Assembly: GCF_017875315.1 (NCBI RefSeq)
Contig: NZ_JAGGMM010000001.1
Coordinates: forward strand, 930,001-994,000
Reading direction: 5' to 3'
Source: Methanomicrobium sp. W14
Lineage (GTDB): Archaea > Halobacteriota > Methanomicrobia > Methanomicrobiales > Methanomicrobiaceae
Length of the DNA stretch: 64,000 bases
This document shows, in pieces, positions 43,774 to 53,450 of the stretch. The position numbers and the translations under genes are program-made. Each line of letters begins with the position of its first letter. The first letter of the stretch is position 1. The notes beneath the pieces are model-generated. The model searched no databases and was not told the DNA's origin. It was given only the letters and a program-made list of their open reading frames with translations.

Positions 43774-46650
43774 TTACATAAAATAAAGGTCGTCATCCCT
43801 GCCGGACTTAATGCCGCCCTTTTTAATATCCTTTTTTCCATCATCAAAGCTGCTATCCTTTTTTGCCCCGGGAGGGGCAGGATTTTTACCTACCTTTATT
43901 TTTTTGTCCAGCGCTTCCTTCGGTTTTACAGGATTGGAACTCACTTTAAGTTTACCGGACAGCGCCTCATTTGGCCTTGCTGAAGAGCCAACCTTTACTC
44001 CGCCTGACAAAAGCTCCTTTGGCTTTACTCCATGACCTCCGGCATTGACTTTTCCGGACATAAATTCCTTCGGCTTTATTCCAGAACTTGTCTTTATTCC
44101 CCCTGATAACAACTCGACAGGCTTTTTCGACTGGTTTTTAACCGACAGCCTGCCTCCTTCCATATTGTCTTTGGGTTTGATATTCGGATGAAGAGAGAGC
44201 TTTCCGCCTGAAAGACTTTTCTCTTTCGCACGTATATTAGGCCTTATGGATAGGCCCGAACCTCCAAACGCATTGTCATTTGGCTTTTTTACCGAACCTG
44301 CAGAGAGTTTTCCCCCTGTAAAGGCATTATCGTTCGGCCGGATGAAAGACCCTCCCGACAGTTTTTTACCGGAGAAAACATCGTCATTGCAGTGCTTGAA
44401 CGAACCGCCGATGCTTATCCTTTCACCAACTCTTGCAACGTCACTTCTCTCCCGGGGTATCCCCGGCCCCTTTATCTCCTGGGCACCGAATATAGTATCT
44501 TTAGGGGCATGACCTCCGCCTACAGACGTCATTCTGGTCATATCAAGTTCACTCCTCCGGGAGCGTCCAGGAAGATTGATACCGTTGTTGTCCTTTTTCT
44601 TCTCTTTTTTGCCTGCAATTAAAATTTTGTCGTCATGGACCTGCGGTTTCTTGTTCAAAGATTCATTTTCAGTCTTTGATTCGTTATACTCATCGATTTC
44701 GTCCTTTTTCACAAATTCAGAGGAGGTAAGAGGTATGTTTTCCTGGTTTTCGTCATCATCATCGGAAAGATAATCAAATGCTGCTTCCGAAAAACGGGCG
44801 CTTTTTGCATGACCTGAATTCCCAACATCTTCCGGTTCGCCGAAACCGCTGTTGTCCTCATCTGAAAGGTATTCAAACGCAGCCTCCGAAAAATGGGCGC
44901 TTTTTGCAGACCCGTAATTTTCAGATTCTTTTGCACCGTCAAAACCGCGGCTGTCGTCGTCATCCAGAAGCTCTATGAAGGATGTTGAAGAATCCTTCTC
45001 CTCTGTCCCGAAACTGTTGTTGTCCTCAAAAGAACCGCCACCGTTTTCCAGGAAGTCGTCTATTTCCAGTTTTTCTGCGTGATTTTCGTAACTGTTCTGT
45101 TCAAAACGGTAATTTTCGGGATTTTTATTATTGTTATACAGGGGGTATTCATTCTGCCGCCTGTCAGTATAATAGTCATTTCCATCAATTACAGGTGGGA
45201 GATTTGAATTTTTGGGCTGGCTTGGCGGGACCGAGGAACAGCCCCCTATTAATTCCCATGCCTCGTCCTCAACGGCTTTTTCATCATAACTCTCACTGTT
45301 CTGGTAAGGCACGGGGTTTTCATATTCACCGCCGGGATAATTTCCATATTGCGGTGAAGTCTGTTCATAATACCCCGCCTGATAACCGGCCACGTTTTCT
45401 GAAGCGTTTGTACCGGGAGTTTTTTCGACAGGAGCCTTCCCGGAGAGAAGAAGCATCTCCTCTTCTTCAAGAACTTTTGAATATTCTTCCGCCTTTTCGT
45501 GTTCTTCCTTTTCCAAAAGATATTCCTCTCTTAATTTTTTTATCTCCTCAAGACGCGGGATGTTGTGAATACCTGAAAGCATGATGATTATCCCGACGTA
45601 ACGGGTATTCCTGACAGGATAATCCCCGGAACGCATTTCAAGACCGGCTATGCTTGAGTCTATCCACTTTCGGACTGTCTGAAATCCCTTCATTGACAGC
45701 TCTTTTGAGGGCCCCGCAATAAGGACAAGCGCCTTGTCAGCACTTGTAAGATCACACGGAATCGATATGTCCTCGTAAACGGCCTGTTTTGCAAGCCCGA
45801 CGATACGTGTTGCACGTTTGTGAGACCCTTCGCTGAAATGAGTCTCAGGCCGCCACCTGTCAAACACTTCAAGCCAGTTCGCAGGCAGGTCTTCGATTGC
45901 ATATCCTATTGCAGTCATCCCATTTCCCTTGAGGGTGTTCAGGATTTCCCCAGCATCAAGGACTATCTCGGCTGATTCCAGACCGGCTTCGTTGAACTCC
46001 CCGGCCCTTAAGAGAAGACCGACCTGGCGGGATATCCTTTCGTTGAGCATATAATATATGTCACGCGGGTTGTCAGGGAATGACTTTCCATATGGAGAAG
46101 GCTTTACGACAGGCTTTCCGTGTTCGTCCAGGGTCGTTTCAAACGAGGCTTTAATTTTACGGTACCAGGTCTCGTTGTCAAAAAGAATTACGGCATCGGT
46201 ACTTTCTTTGATGATATCAAGGTCGTCTGCGGCTTTTTTTGCAACAGCCCTTCCCTCGCGGAGATACGGAAGTGTGCAGACCGCAAAGACAGGCTCGAAA
46301 AAGGACTTTTTTACCTCTTCTGTAAGTTCAGGGATGACGTCCCCAAGGCTTCCCCCAAGGCCAACAAAAATAATTATGGCATCGATGTCGATGTTGTCCA
46401 TCTTTTTGACCCTGGACATGACCTCCTTAACATCGACGGTCGACTTCACATCAAAATTGACGTCAGGGTCGAGAGCCGGGAAAAATATCTTTGCATCGTC
46501 AGGCAGGTTTTTTAGCTGTGACAAAAAGTTTCCGTCCATATCGATTACGACGGAAGAAAGACAGCTTACGCTGCTGCGCCTGTCCTGATAGTACAGCTGA
46601 TCCACTATCCGCGAACCTGCCCCGCCCAGACCTATAGCAAGTATCCTCAT
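43774..46650 (-). CDS. Divergent tubulin/FtsZ-like GTPase with long repetitive tail
   Basis: A 958-residue protein. Residues 1-390 are a tubulin/FtsZ-like GTPase: T1 loop IGLGGAGSRIV (about 6), T4 signature FVGLGGSLGD (about 105; FtsZ has GGGTGTG), and a T7-like VLDAGEI before LKGNGMTAIG (about 230; FtsZ has NxDxxD, so the Asp and an acidic residue are kept but the Asn is lost). Residues about 390-740 are acidic and low-complexity, with a duplicated block AKSAxFSEAAFxYLSD. Residues about 743-925 hold ten or so basic repeats of 15-19 residues (LSGG-x-x-x-x-PNDNAF type). The C-terminus is SGRDDDLYFM. It is neither canonical FtsZ nor CetZ; a cytoskeletal role is inferred. Confidence 0.75.
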   Translation of the reverse strand: MRILAIGLGGAGSRIVDQLYYQDRRSSVSCLSSVVIDMDGNFLSQLKNLPDDAKIFFPALDPDVNFDVKSTVDVKEVMSRVKKMDNIDIDAIIIFVGLGGSLGDVIPELTEEVKKSFFEPVFAVCTLPYLREGRAVAKKAADDLDIIKESTDAVILFDNETWYRKIKASFETTLDEHGKPVVKPSPYGKSFPDNPRDIYYMLNERISRQVGLLLRAGEFNEAGLESAEIVLDAGEILNTLKGNGMTAIGYAIEDLPANWLEVFDRWRPETHFSEGSHKRATRIVGLAKQAVYEDISIPCDLTSADKALVLIAGPSKELSMKGFQTVRKWIDSSIAGLEMRSGDYPVRNTRYVGIIIMLSGIHNIPRLEEIKKLREEYLLEKEEHEKAEEYSKVLEEEEMLLLSGKAPVEKTPGTNASENVAGYQAGYYEQTSPQYGNYPGGEYENPVPYQNSESYDEKAVEDEAWELIGGCSSVPPSQPKNSNLPPVIDGNDYYTDRRQNEYPLYNNNKNPENYRFEQNSYENHAEKLEIDDFLENGGGSFEDNNSFGTEEKDSSTSFIELLDDDDSRGFDGAKESENYGSAKSAHFSEAAFEYLSDEDNSGFGEPEDVGNSGHAKSARFSEAAFDYLSDDDDENQENIPLTSSEFVKKDEIDEYNESKTENESLNKKPQVHDDKILIAGKKEKKKDNNGINLPGRSRRSELDMTRMTSVGGGHAPKDTIFGAQEIKGPGIPRERSDVARVGERISIGGSFKHCNDDVFSGKKLSGGSFIRPNDNAFTGGKLSAGSVKKPNDNAFGGSGLSIRPNIRAKEKSLSGGKLSLHPNIKPKDNMEGGRLSVKNQSKKPVELLSGGIKTSSGIKPKEFMSGKVNAGGHGVKPKELLSGGVKVGSSARPNEALSGKLKVSSNPVKPKEALDKKIKVGKNPAPPGAKKDSSFDDGKKDIKKGGIKSGRDDDLYFM

Positions 46651-47078
46651 TGCTTTAAACCGCTGATTCCATACCGGAAAATCTTTTTTGGTCTTTATTT
46701 TGAAAGCATTTGTTTCTGATCTGAAAACTGTTCGGGATTATACTGTTTAAGTACAAATCCCGCAATTTTCATATACTTTCCGGTTATTAAAGCCGGAAAA
46801 GATCCTGCATTGCAGACTTGCAGGTATTGCCAGGCCAACCCTGATTATTCTTATATATTAATTTGTCTCTTAAGGCTAATAATTGTCGTTGTCGGGACAG
46901 GTTAAGACAGGCCTAAGTTACACATGCCGGTACAAGTATTTGAAACCACATTTTCTGTAATACAAACAAATAGGATTTTATGATATGCAAACACACATCC
47001 ATATGCGCAATGCAAAAGTATTGCGTTTTAAGCTAATCATTAGATTTGAATTAGTTTCATTATTGGGGGGGGCTTTAT
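46651..47078. other. 428-base intergenic region
   Basis: No gene or RNA family recognised. It separates the leftward tubulin-like gene from the rightward sugar cluster. A TATA-like TTATATATTAA lies at about 46852-46862, and a G8 run (47065-47072) serves as the probable ribosome-binding site of the acetyltransferase gene. About 200 nt between them is unexplained leader. Confidence 0.35.
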
Positions 47079-47687
47079 TTGGCAGAATTACTACAGGTGC
47101 CATACAAATATGGACTGAATACTGTCGGAGAAGGAGGACGGATTTTCAATGATGTCGTCCTCGGATTTCCGTCACGTGAACAAATAGGCAAAAACGATTT
47201 TACAGGCGTTAACATCGGAAAAAACTGTGTATTAAGGCCTGGAACAGTTATATACAGCGATGTTAAAATAGGAGACAATTTTTCGTCGGGCCATCACGTA
47301 ATGATCCGTGAAAAAACATTTATAGGTGACAACGTATCGGTTGGAAGCAACTGCATCATTGAGGGAAACTGTACCTTCGGAAACAATGTCTCTCTTCAAA
47401 GTCTCGTATACATCCCTACGAACGTCTTAATTGAAGATAACGTCTTTATAGGCCCTAATACGGTACTGACAAACGACCCTTATCCGCCGCACGGCGGAAT
47501 AAAAGGCCCGGTAATAAAAAAAGGTGCATCCATAGGTGCAAACGCAACTATTCTTCCCGGAATTACTATAGGTGAGGGATCACTTGTAGGCGCTGCTGCG
47601 GTCGTAACAAAGGATGTTCCAGCAGGAACTCTTGCAGTAGGAAATCCTGCGAGAATAAAAGAATTACCAAAGGGTGCCGGAAAATGA
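47079..47687 (+). CDS. wbpD: WbpD-like hexapeptide N-acetyltransferase
   Basis: A 202-residue left-handed beta-helix protein with many [LIV]-G-x4 hexapeptide turns ([23 protein letters not shown] and [22 protein letters not shown], cited in part). Together with the next four genes it matches the WbpD step: acetylation of the 3-amino group of a UDP-3-amino-GlcNAcA intermediate. The TTG start at 47079 has a G-rich SD (GGGGGGGG) 6 nt upstream. Its stop overlaps the aminotransferase start. Confidence 0.85.
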   Translation: MAELLQVPYKYGLNTVGEGGRIFNDVVLGFPSREQIGKNDFTGVNIGKNCVLRPGTVIYSDVKIGDNFSSGHHVMIREKTFIGDNVSVGSNCIIEGNCTFGNNVSLQSLVYIPTNVLIEDNVFIGPNTVLTNDPYPPHGGIKGPVIKKGASIGANATILPGITIGEGSLVGAAAVVTKDVPAGTLAVGNPARIKELPKGAGK

Positions 47688-48766
47688 TAGAGATAGCACA
47701 CCCTGCAATCGGAAACGAGGAGATTGCTGCGGTAACAGACGTTTTAAAGTCAGGAATGCTCGCCCGGGGGAGTGTCACTGAAGAATTTGAAAGGAATTTC
47801 GCAGATTATTGTGGTGTTTCCCATGCCATAGGAGTGAATTCCGGAACGGCAGCACTTCATATGGGCCTTCTGTCACTTGGAATAGGACACGGCGATGAGG
47901 TGATCGTTCCGTCATTTACATTCATCGCAACCGCAACGTCCGTGAGTATGTGCGGGGCAAAACCCGTCATCGCAGATGTAAAAAACGACACTTATACTAT
48001 AAACCCTGATGAGGTTTCCGAAAATATTACAGACAAAACAAAGGCCGTGATAGGAGTCCACCTTTTCGGACAGCCTTTCGACATAGATGCTTTAGAAGAA
48101 ATCTGCGATGACAAAAAAATTTTTCTTGTCGAAGACGCAGCACAGTCGCACGGTGCCGTCTACAAAAGCAAAAAAGTAGGCGGATTCGGAAAAATCGGGT
48201 GTTTCTCGTTTTACCCGACAAAAAACATGACCACAATCGAAGGCGGCATGATAACAACCGATGACAAAGAGCTTGATTCAAAAATAAGACGCATTATAAA
48301 TCACGGCCAGAGCGCCAAATACCTTCACACCGAGCTTGGATATAATACGCGGATGTCCAACGTTTCGGCTGCAATAGGAAATGTCCAGCTTTCAAAACTT
48401 GACAGAATGAACAAAATAAGAGCAGAAAATGCAGAAAGGCTGTGCAATAAAATAACCGCCAAAGGCATAATAAAGCCGTTTTGCAATAAAGGCTCAAAAC
48501 ATGTCTGGCACCAGTATGTAATGGAGATTACAAAAAATTTTTCCATGGAACGCGATGAATTCAGTGGCTACCTGAAGGACAACGGTATAGGGACAGCTGT
48601 GCATTACCCGATACCTGTCCATATGCAGCCTCTCTACAAAAACCCCGGGTATAAGTGCCCGGTATCGGAGAGGCTTGCATCAGAAGTCCTGAGCCTTCCC
48701 GTCCACCCCGGTGTTTCAGCGGGAGACTGCGACTACATTGCAGAAGTCATAAACCGGGTGAAATAA
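47684..48766 (+). CDS. wbpE: WbpE-like DegT/DnrJ/EryC1 aminotransferase
   Basis: A 360-residue PLP enzyme. [11 protein letters not shown], the Asp motif [10 protein letters not shown] (about 155) and [15 protein letters not shown] with the catalytic Lys (about 185) are the family signature. In the diacetamido-uronic-acid pathway this enzyme transaminates the 3-keto sugar made by the oxidoreductase encoded next. Start ATG overlaps the acetyltransferase stop by 4 nt. Confidence 0.9.
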   Translation: MIEIAHPAIGNEEIAAVTDVLKSGMLARGSVTEEFERNFADYCGVSHAIGVNSGTAALHMGLLSLGIGHGDEVIVPSFTFIATATSVSMCGAKPVIADVKNDTYTINPDEVSENITDKTKAVIGVHLFGQPFDIDALEEICDDKKIFLVEDAAQSHGAVYKSKKVGGFGKIGCFSFYPTKNMTTIEGGMITTDDKELDSKIRRIINHGQSAKYLHTELGYNTRMSNVSAAIGNVQLSKLDRMNKIRAENAERLCNKITAKGIIKPFCNKGSKHVWHQYVMEITKNFSMERDEFSGYLKDNGIGTAVHYPIPVHMQPLYKNPGYKCPVSERLASEVLSLPVHPGVSAGDCDYIAEVINRVK

Positions 48767-48767
48767 A

Positions 48768-49691
48768 ATGGACGTGGGGGTCATAGGAACAGGTGTCATG
48801 GGCAAAAACCATGCAAGAGTATATTCCGAGTTAAAGGGTATCGGTTCAGTTAAAATATTTGATATCAATGAAAAAGCAGCATCAGAGACCGCAGATAACA
48901 TTGGCGGGGAATGCATGGCCTCAATGGACAATCTTTTAAAGTCTGTAGACTGCATCAGCATGTGTGTCCCTACACAATACCATTTCAAAACCGCAAAGGA
49001 GGTTCTTGATTCAGGCGTAAGCATTCTTATTGAAAAGCCGATATGCCTCACTTCAGAAGAGGGCGGAAAACTCCTGAACTGCATACCTGAAGGTGTTACT
49101 GTCGGAGTCGGGCATATAGAACGTTTCAACCCTATTATAAAAGAGATCGAAAGAATTGTCTCAAATCCTATATATATAGAAATTCAGAGGCACAACCCTG
49201 CATCTGCAAGGGTTACAGGAAGTTCGGTTTTAGAGGATCTTATGATCCACGATATTGACCTGATAGAGAATGTATTCACGAACAAACAATGCAGAATTGT
49301 TGGTTCATCTGGCAATTTCGACGTTTTTTCAGCACTTTTTGAATCAAACGGGACTACATTATCTTTGTCTGCAAGCAGAAAGTCCTCCAAAAAAATACGT
49401 TCAATCTACGTTGAAGAGGAGGAATTTACAGTTGAAGGCGATTTCATGTCAAGAGACGTATACATTCACAGAAAACCTGAAAATTACAGTATTGAAAACG
49501 ACCGCTATGTACAGGAAAACATTGTCGAGAAAGTAATGGTGAACAAGCTCGAACCTCTGAAGGTTGAACTGTCAGCATTCACCGAATGTGTAAAGAAGGG
49601 TAAAGACTTCCCGGTGACGCCGGAACAGGCAATATATAATCTGGAAATATGTGAAGAGCTGAAAAAAAGATGCAAACTACAGGCAGCATAA
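48768..49691 (+). CDS. wbpB: WbpB-like Gfo/Idh/MocA sugar oxidoreductase
   Basis: A 307-residue NAD-dependent enzyme with Rossmann GTGVMGKNHARVY at the N-terminus, EKPICLTSEEG (about residue 92, the EKP motif) and a C-terminal substrate domain containing DLMIHDIDLIE (catalytic His/Asp). It probably oxidises UDP-GlcNAcA at C3. It begins 1 nt after the aminotransferase stop, and the next dehydrogenase gene overlaps its 3' end by 22 nt. Confidence 0.88.
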   Translation: MDVGVIGTGVMGKNHARVYSELKGIGSVKIFDINEKAASETADNIGGECMASMDNLLKSVDCISMCVPTQYHFKTAKEVLDSGVSILIEKPICLTSEEGGKLLNCIPEGVTVGVGHIERFNPIIKEIERIVSNPIYIEIQRHNPASARVTGSSVLEDLMIHDIDLIENVFTNKQCRIVGSSGNFDVFSALFESNGTTLSLSASRKSSKKIRSIYVEEEEFTVEGDFMSRDVYIHRKPENYSIENDRYVQENIVEKVMVNKLEPLKVELSAFTECVKKGKDFPVTPEQAIYNLEICEELKKRCKLQAA

Positions 49692-51157
49692 ACGATATGG
49701 TACAAAACAATGGTCCAATCAGAACCGTAGGCGTTATAGGGATGGGCTATGTCGGGGTACCGTCCGCGGTATTATTTGCAGACTCTCTACAGTTCGAAAA
49801 GGTTTACGGCTTTCAGAGAAACTCCGAATCGTCAGGTTATAAAATCAAAATGCTGAACTCGGGTGTCTGCCCTCTTAAAGGCGAGGAGCCGGGCCTTGAG
49901 AATTTGCTGAAAAAAGTTGTTGCCGAAAAAAAGTTTGAGTGTACGCCTGATTTTTCAAAGATCTCGGAGTGCGATGCGGTTACGCTTGCAATCCAGACGC
50001 CTTTCAAAAACAGCAGGGACTTGGTTCCTGATTTTACTCCTTTGACCGAGGGCCTGAAAAACACAGGAAAATATCTTAAACCTGAAATGCTCGTTGTTTT
50101 GGAATCCACAATAACCCCGGGGACAACAGAAGGCATGGCAAAAGAAATTCTTGAAGAAGAGTCAGGTCTTACTGCGGGAGAGGACTTCTTTCTGGCGCAT
50201 GCTCCTGAAAGAGTGATGGTTGGAAGGCTTGTCAAAAACATAAGAGAGCACGACAGAGTTATCGGAGGAATTAAAAGCTTTTACAGGGATAATTCCGGGA
50301 AAAAGGTAATTCTCGACGGAATAAATTCTCCAAGTACAAAACGTGCAATGGAGCTTTACGGTCCTGTCCTTACAAAGGGAAAAATAATTCCCATGAGTGC
50401 TACCGCAGCGGAAGTCACAAAAACCACCGAAAACACGTTCAGGGACCTGCAGATTGCCGCAGCAAACCAGCTCTCCCTGTATTGCGAGGCAATGGGAATA
50501 AACTTTTATGACGTCAAAAAAGGCGTTGATTCACTGAAAGGCGAAGGAATTACAAGAGCCATGCTTTGGCCCGGTGCCGGAGTGGGGGGGCACTGTTTAA
50601 CGAAAGACACATATCACCTAGAGCGGGGCGTTAAAATGCTCGGCTCTGATTATCTTGACTTTCCGGATGGGCATGAGTCCCTCTACGTTTTGTCACGGGA
50701 AATAAACGACTTCATGCCGAAACATATGCTGCACCTGACTAAGTCGGCACTAAAACAGGCAGGAAAAAGTCTGAAAGGCTCAAGGATTGCCCTTCTCGGC
50801 TGGGCGTTTCTTGCCAACTCTGACGATGCAAGAAACACTCCTTCCGGGCTGTTCTACGAAGATGCCATTGCAGCAGGGGCTGAGGTTAGAGTTCACGACC
50901 CGTGGATCGACCCGAAGAACACACCGCAAATTCCCCACGGTCTTGACAAAGACCTTTCAAAGGCTCTTAAAGGAGCAGACGCGGTCGTTGTCTTCACCGG
51001 GCACAAAGATTACTGCGAACTCATACCTTCCGGGGTTAAAAAAATCTGCGGGTCTCAACACCCGGCAATAATCGACGGACGAAACGTCCTCTTACCACAA
51101 CAATGGATTAAAGAAGGTTTCATTTACAAAGGCATCGGCAGGGGGGATATATTATAA
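49670..51157 (+). CDS. wbpA: WbpA-like nucleotide-sugar 6-dehydrogenase
   Basis: A 495-residue UDP-sugar dehydrogenase that makes the uronic acid by oxidising C6 of UDP-GlcNAc or UDP-ManNAc. It has Rossmann GVIGMGYVGVPSAVLF (about residue 24), ESTITPGTTEG (about 145), ENTFRDLQIAAANQL, the catalytic Cys in GVGGHCLTKDTYHL (about 305) and a C-terminal UDP-binding domain. The ATG at 49670 overlaps the previous gene; ATG at 49697 is an alternative. Its TAA stop overlaps the start of the epimerase gene. Confidence 0.9.
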   Translation: MQTTGSINDMVQNNGPIRTVGVIGMGYVGVPSAVLFADSLQFEKVYGFQRNSESSGYKIKMLNSGVCPLKGEEPGLENLLKKVVAEKKFECTPDFSKISECDAVTLAIQTPFKNSRDLVPDFTPLTEGLKNTGKYLKPEMLVVLESTITPGTTEGMAKEILEEESGLTAGEDFFLAHAPERVMVGRLVKNIREHDRVIGGIKSFYRDNSGKKVILDGINSPSTKRAMELYGPVLTKGKIIPMSATAAEVTKTTENTFRDLQIAAANQLSLYCEAMGINFYDVKKGVDSLKGEGITRAMLWPGAGVGGHCLTKDTYHLERGVKMLGSDYLDFPDGHESLYVLSREINDFMPKHMLHLTKSALKQAGKSLKGSRIALLGWAFLANSDDARNTPSGLFYEDAIAAGAEVRVHDPWIDPKNTPQIPHGLDKDLSKALKGADAVVVFTGHKDYCELIPSGVKKICGSQHPAIIDGRNVLLPQQWIKEGFIYKGIGRGDIL

Positions 51158-52239
51158 AAATCGTATCCGTTGTAGGTGCACGTCCGCAGTTTATCAAGTG
51201 CGCACCGGTTTCAAAGGAGCTTAGAAAAGAGCATAAGGAGATACTTGTCCATACAGGCCAGCACTATGACGCCAATATGTCCGATGTTTTTTTTAAGCAG
51301 TTAAATATCCCGAAACCGGACTACAACCTGGGAATCGGTTCAGGAAGCCATGGTGTACAGACCGGGAAGATGCTTGCCGGTATCGAGGAGGTGCTGATGA
51401 AAGAAGAGCCGGATATTGTCATGGTATATGGCGATACCAATTCGACGCTTGCAGGAGCTCTTGCGGCATCGAAGCTCAACATCCCTGTTGCACATGTTGA
51501 AGCAGGTCTCAGGAGCTATGACAGGACAATGCCTGAAGAGATTAACAGGGTAATGACTGATCACATATCCTCACTTTTATTCTGCCCGACGAAGACGGCA
51601 GTTGAAAATCTTGAAAAAGAAGGTATTACAAAAGGTGTCTGTCTCACGGGAGATGTTATGGTGGACGCACTGCAGCATAACCTGAAAATTGCAGAAAAAG
51701 AATCAACAATTCTTAAAGACCTAAAACTGGAAGGAAAAGAGTATTTTGTTGCAACCGTCCACAGGCAGTCAAACACGGATTCAAGAGAAAATCTTACAAC
51801 AATATTCAATGCTTTCTGTGAGATTACACAAATCACATCTTCACCTTTAATCTTCCCTGTACACCCGAGAACTTTAAAATACCTGAAAAAATTCGGATTA
51901 TCTGAAACAATCCCGGAAGGCCTTATATTAACAGACCCTCTGCCTTACCCTGATATGCTCATGCTGATGTCAAAGGCAAAAAAAATTCTGACGGATTCCG
52001 GAGGAATACAAAAGGAGGCATACATACTCGGTGTTCCGTGCGTTACGTTAAGGGAGAATACGGAATGGGTTGAAACTATTAACAATGGGATGAACGTTCT
52101 AACAGGTTCAAACAAAAACAAGATAATCTCTGCGTTGAAAAGGAACAGAGTAGAAATTTCCTTAAAAGATAGTATATTTAAAAAAGGAAATGCATCGTTG
52201 CTAATTGCTTCAAAAATCAGATCTAAGGAATCAATATAG
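51151..52239 (+). CDS. wbpI: WbpI/WecB-like UDP-N-acetylglucosamine 2-epimerase, non-canonical start
   Basis: A protein of about 362 residues with the 2-epimerase signature: KIVSVVGARPQFIK at the N-terminus, HTGQHYD, GDTNSTLAGALAA, HVEAGLRSYDRTMPEE and DSGGIQKEAY. The frame has no ATG, GTG or TTG before 51277, yet the obligatory GARPQFIK lies upstream of that. The likely start is ATT at 51151 or ATA at 51154, 4-7 nt after a G6 tract (51141-51146) that can act as SD. Those codons also overlap the previous stop. Otherwise complete and conserved. Confidence 0.85.
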   Translation: MIKIVSVVGARPQFIKCAPVSKELRKEHKEILVHTGQHYDANMSDVFFKQLNIPKPDYNLGIGSGSHGVQTGKMLAGIEEVLMKEEPDIVMVYGDTNSTLAGALAASKLNIPVAHVEAGLRSYDRTMPEEINRVMTDHISSLLFCPTKTAVENLEKEGITKGVCLTGDVMVDALQHNLKIAEKESTILKDLKLEGKEYFVATVHRQSNTDSRENLTTIFNAFCEITQITSSPLIFPVHPRTLKYLKKFGLSETIPEGLILTDPLPYPDMLMLMSKAKKILTDSGGIQKEAYILGVPCVTLRENTEWVETINNGMNVLTGSNKNKIISALKRNRVEISLKDSIFKKGNASLLIASKIRSKESI

Positions 52240-52267
52240 GGATATTAAAAAAATAGAGGAAAGACAA

Positions 52268-53440
52268 ATGATAAAAATTTTAGCGACAGGTGTTAAAATT
52301 GAAGATAATTTTGGTAGTCCATGCATACTCCATGGTCTTCAGGAAATCTTAAATGAGCTATATGGAAATCAGTATGAATTAGTGTATTATCAGACAACTC
52401 CATTTAATGAAATTTCATCATGCGATTTTAATTTTAAAGTAAAATATATACCATTTTCAGGAAAAGAGATTACTCTTAGTTTTTTCACAAGTAAAGATCT
52501 AAGGGTGTTAATCCATGAGATAAAGTCATCAGATATAGTTGTTGATTTACTTGGAATTTGCTTTTCTGATAATTTCGACCGAAAGCGGTATAGCTACTTT
52601 AAAATGCTAATTCAGGTTATTTATTTGTATAGATTCATAGTTCTTGCAAAATTATGTGGAAAAAAAACAGTGAAAAACACCTGCAGCTTTGGTCCGATGA
52701 AGTGTAAGATAAATCAGAAATCTGCGGCATTTGCTTGTAAACATTTGTTTAACGTGGTATCTGCACGAGAAATTAAAAGCCGCGAAGCTCTTGTAAATGA
52801 CGCAAAAGTTGGCAAAAAGATTTTTTTATCTCCTGATATCGCAAATGTCATGAATTATTCGAGAGATAACCTGAATAAGAATCTGGTCGGGGTCTCTACA
52901 AGTCACCAGATTATCAGACAATGGGACGGTCCGGAAAATTACGTTGATTGCATAACTAATCTATGCAGACACATCTCAAAGAAATATAATATATCAATTA
53001 TCTTAATCCCAAACGAAGTCCAAAAGATGACTGATTTTAATGATATTAGTGTTTCTTTAGAAATAAAAGATAAACTAGAAATTGAAGGCATCAATGTTGA
53101 AATCACCGATTCCGCACACATATCTAGTAATGCATTAAAAAATATTATTGCTTCATGCGAAGTGATTATCGCAAGCAGATACCATTCTTGTGTTGCTGCT
53201 TTGTCCTCTGGAACTCCGACACTTGTTATTGGGTGGCATTACAAGTATGAGGAACTCCTTCACTGGTATGGTCAGGATGAATGGGGAATTCCTACTTCTG
53301 AATGTAGTTCAGATAAATTGATCTCAACATTTGATTCTTTTTGGGAGAACAGATTTGAATCTAAAAAAGTAATTGCCGAGAAATTACCAGAAGTTAGAAG
53401 AGCTGTTCTAGAAACCGGAAAAATTTTGTTTTCAAAATAA
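52268..53440 (+). CDS. Polysaccharide pyruvyl transferase family protein
   Basis: A 390-residue protein with the PS_pyruv_trans layout: N-terminal GSPCILHGLQEIL, a SDIVVDLLG motif, CSFGPMKC, VSAREIKSREAL, and C-terminal SRYHSCVAALSSGTPTLVIGWHYKYEELL. The family adds pyruvate ketals to sugars or acts in related transfers. I chose the ATG at 52268, with AGAGGA about 8 nt upstream. The base composition is more AT-rich than in the sugar-nucleotide genes before it, suggesting a separately acquired block. Confidence 0.85.
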   Translation: MIKILATGVKIEDNFGSPCILHGLQEILNELYGNQYELVYYQTTPFNEISSCDFNFKVKYIPFSGKEITLSFFTSKDLRVLIHEIKSSDIVVDLLGICFSDNFDRKRYSYFKMLIQVIYLYRFIVLAKLCGKKTVKNTCSFGPMKCKINQKSAAFACKHLFNVVSAREIKSREALVNDAKVGKKIFLSPDIANVMNYSRDNLNKNLVGVSTSHQIIRQWDGPENYVDCITNLCRHISKKYNISIILIPNEVQKMTDFNDISVSLEIKDKLEIEGINVEITDSAHISSNALKNIIASCEVIIASRYHSCVAALSSGTPTLVIGWHYKYEELLHWYGQDEWGIPTSECSSDKLISTFDSFWENRFESKKVIAEKLPEVRRAVLETGKILFSK

Positions 53441-53450
53441 GGATGCACTT

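Noticed and set aside
44982-45584. 200-codon plus-strand frame opposite the tubulin-like gene
   Set aside because: It lies wholly antisense to a low-complexity coding region and has no domain, SD or sensible composition.
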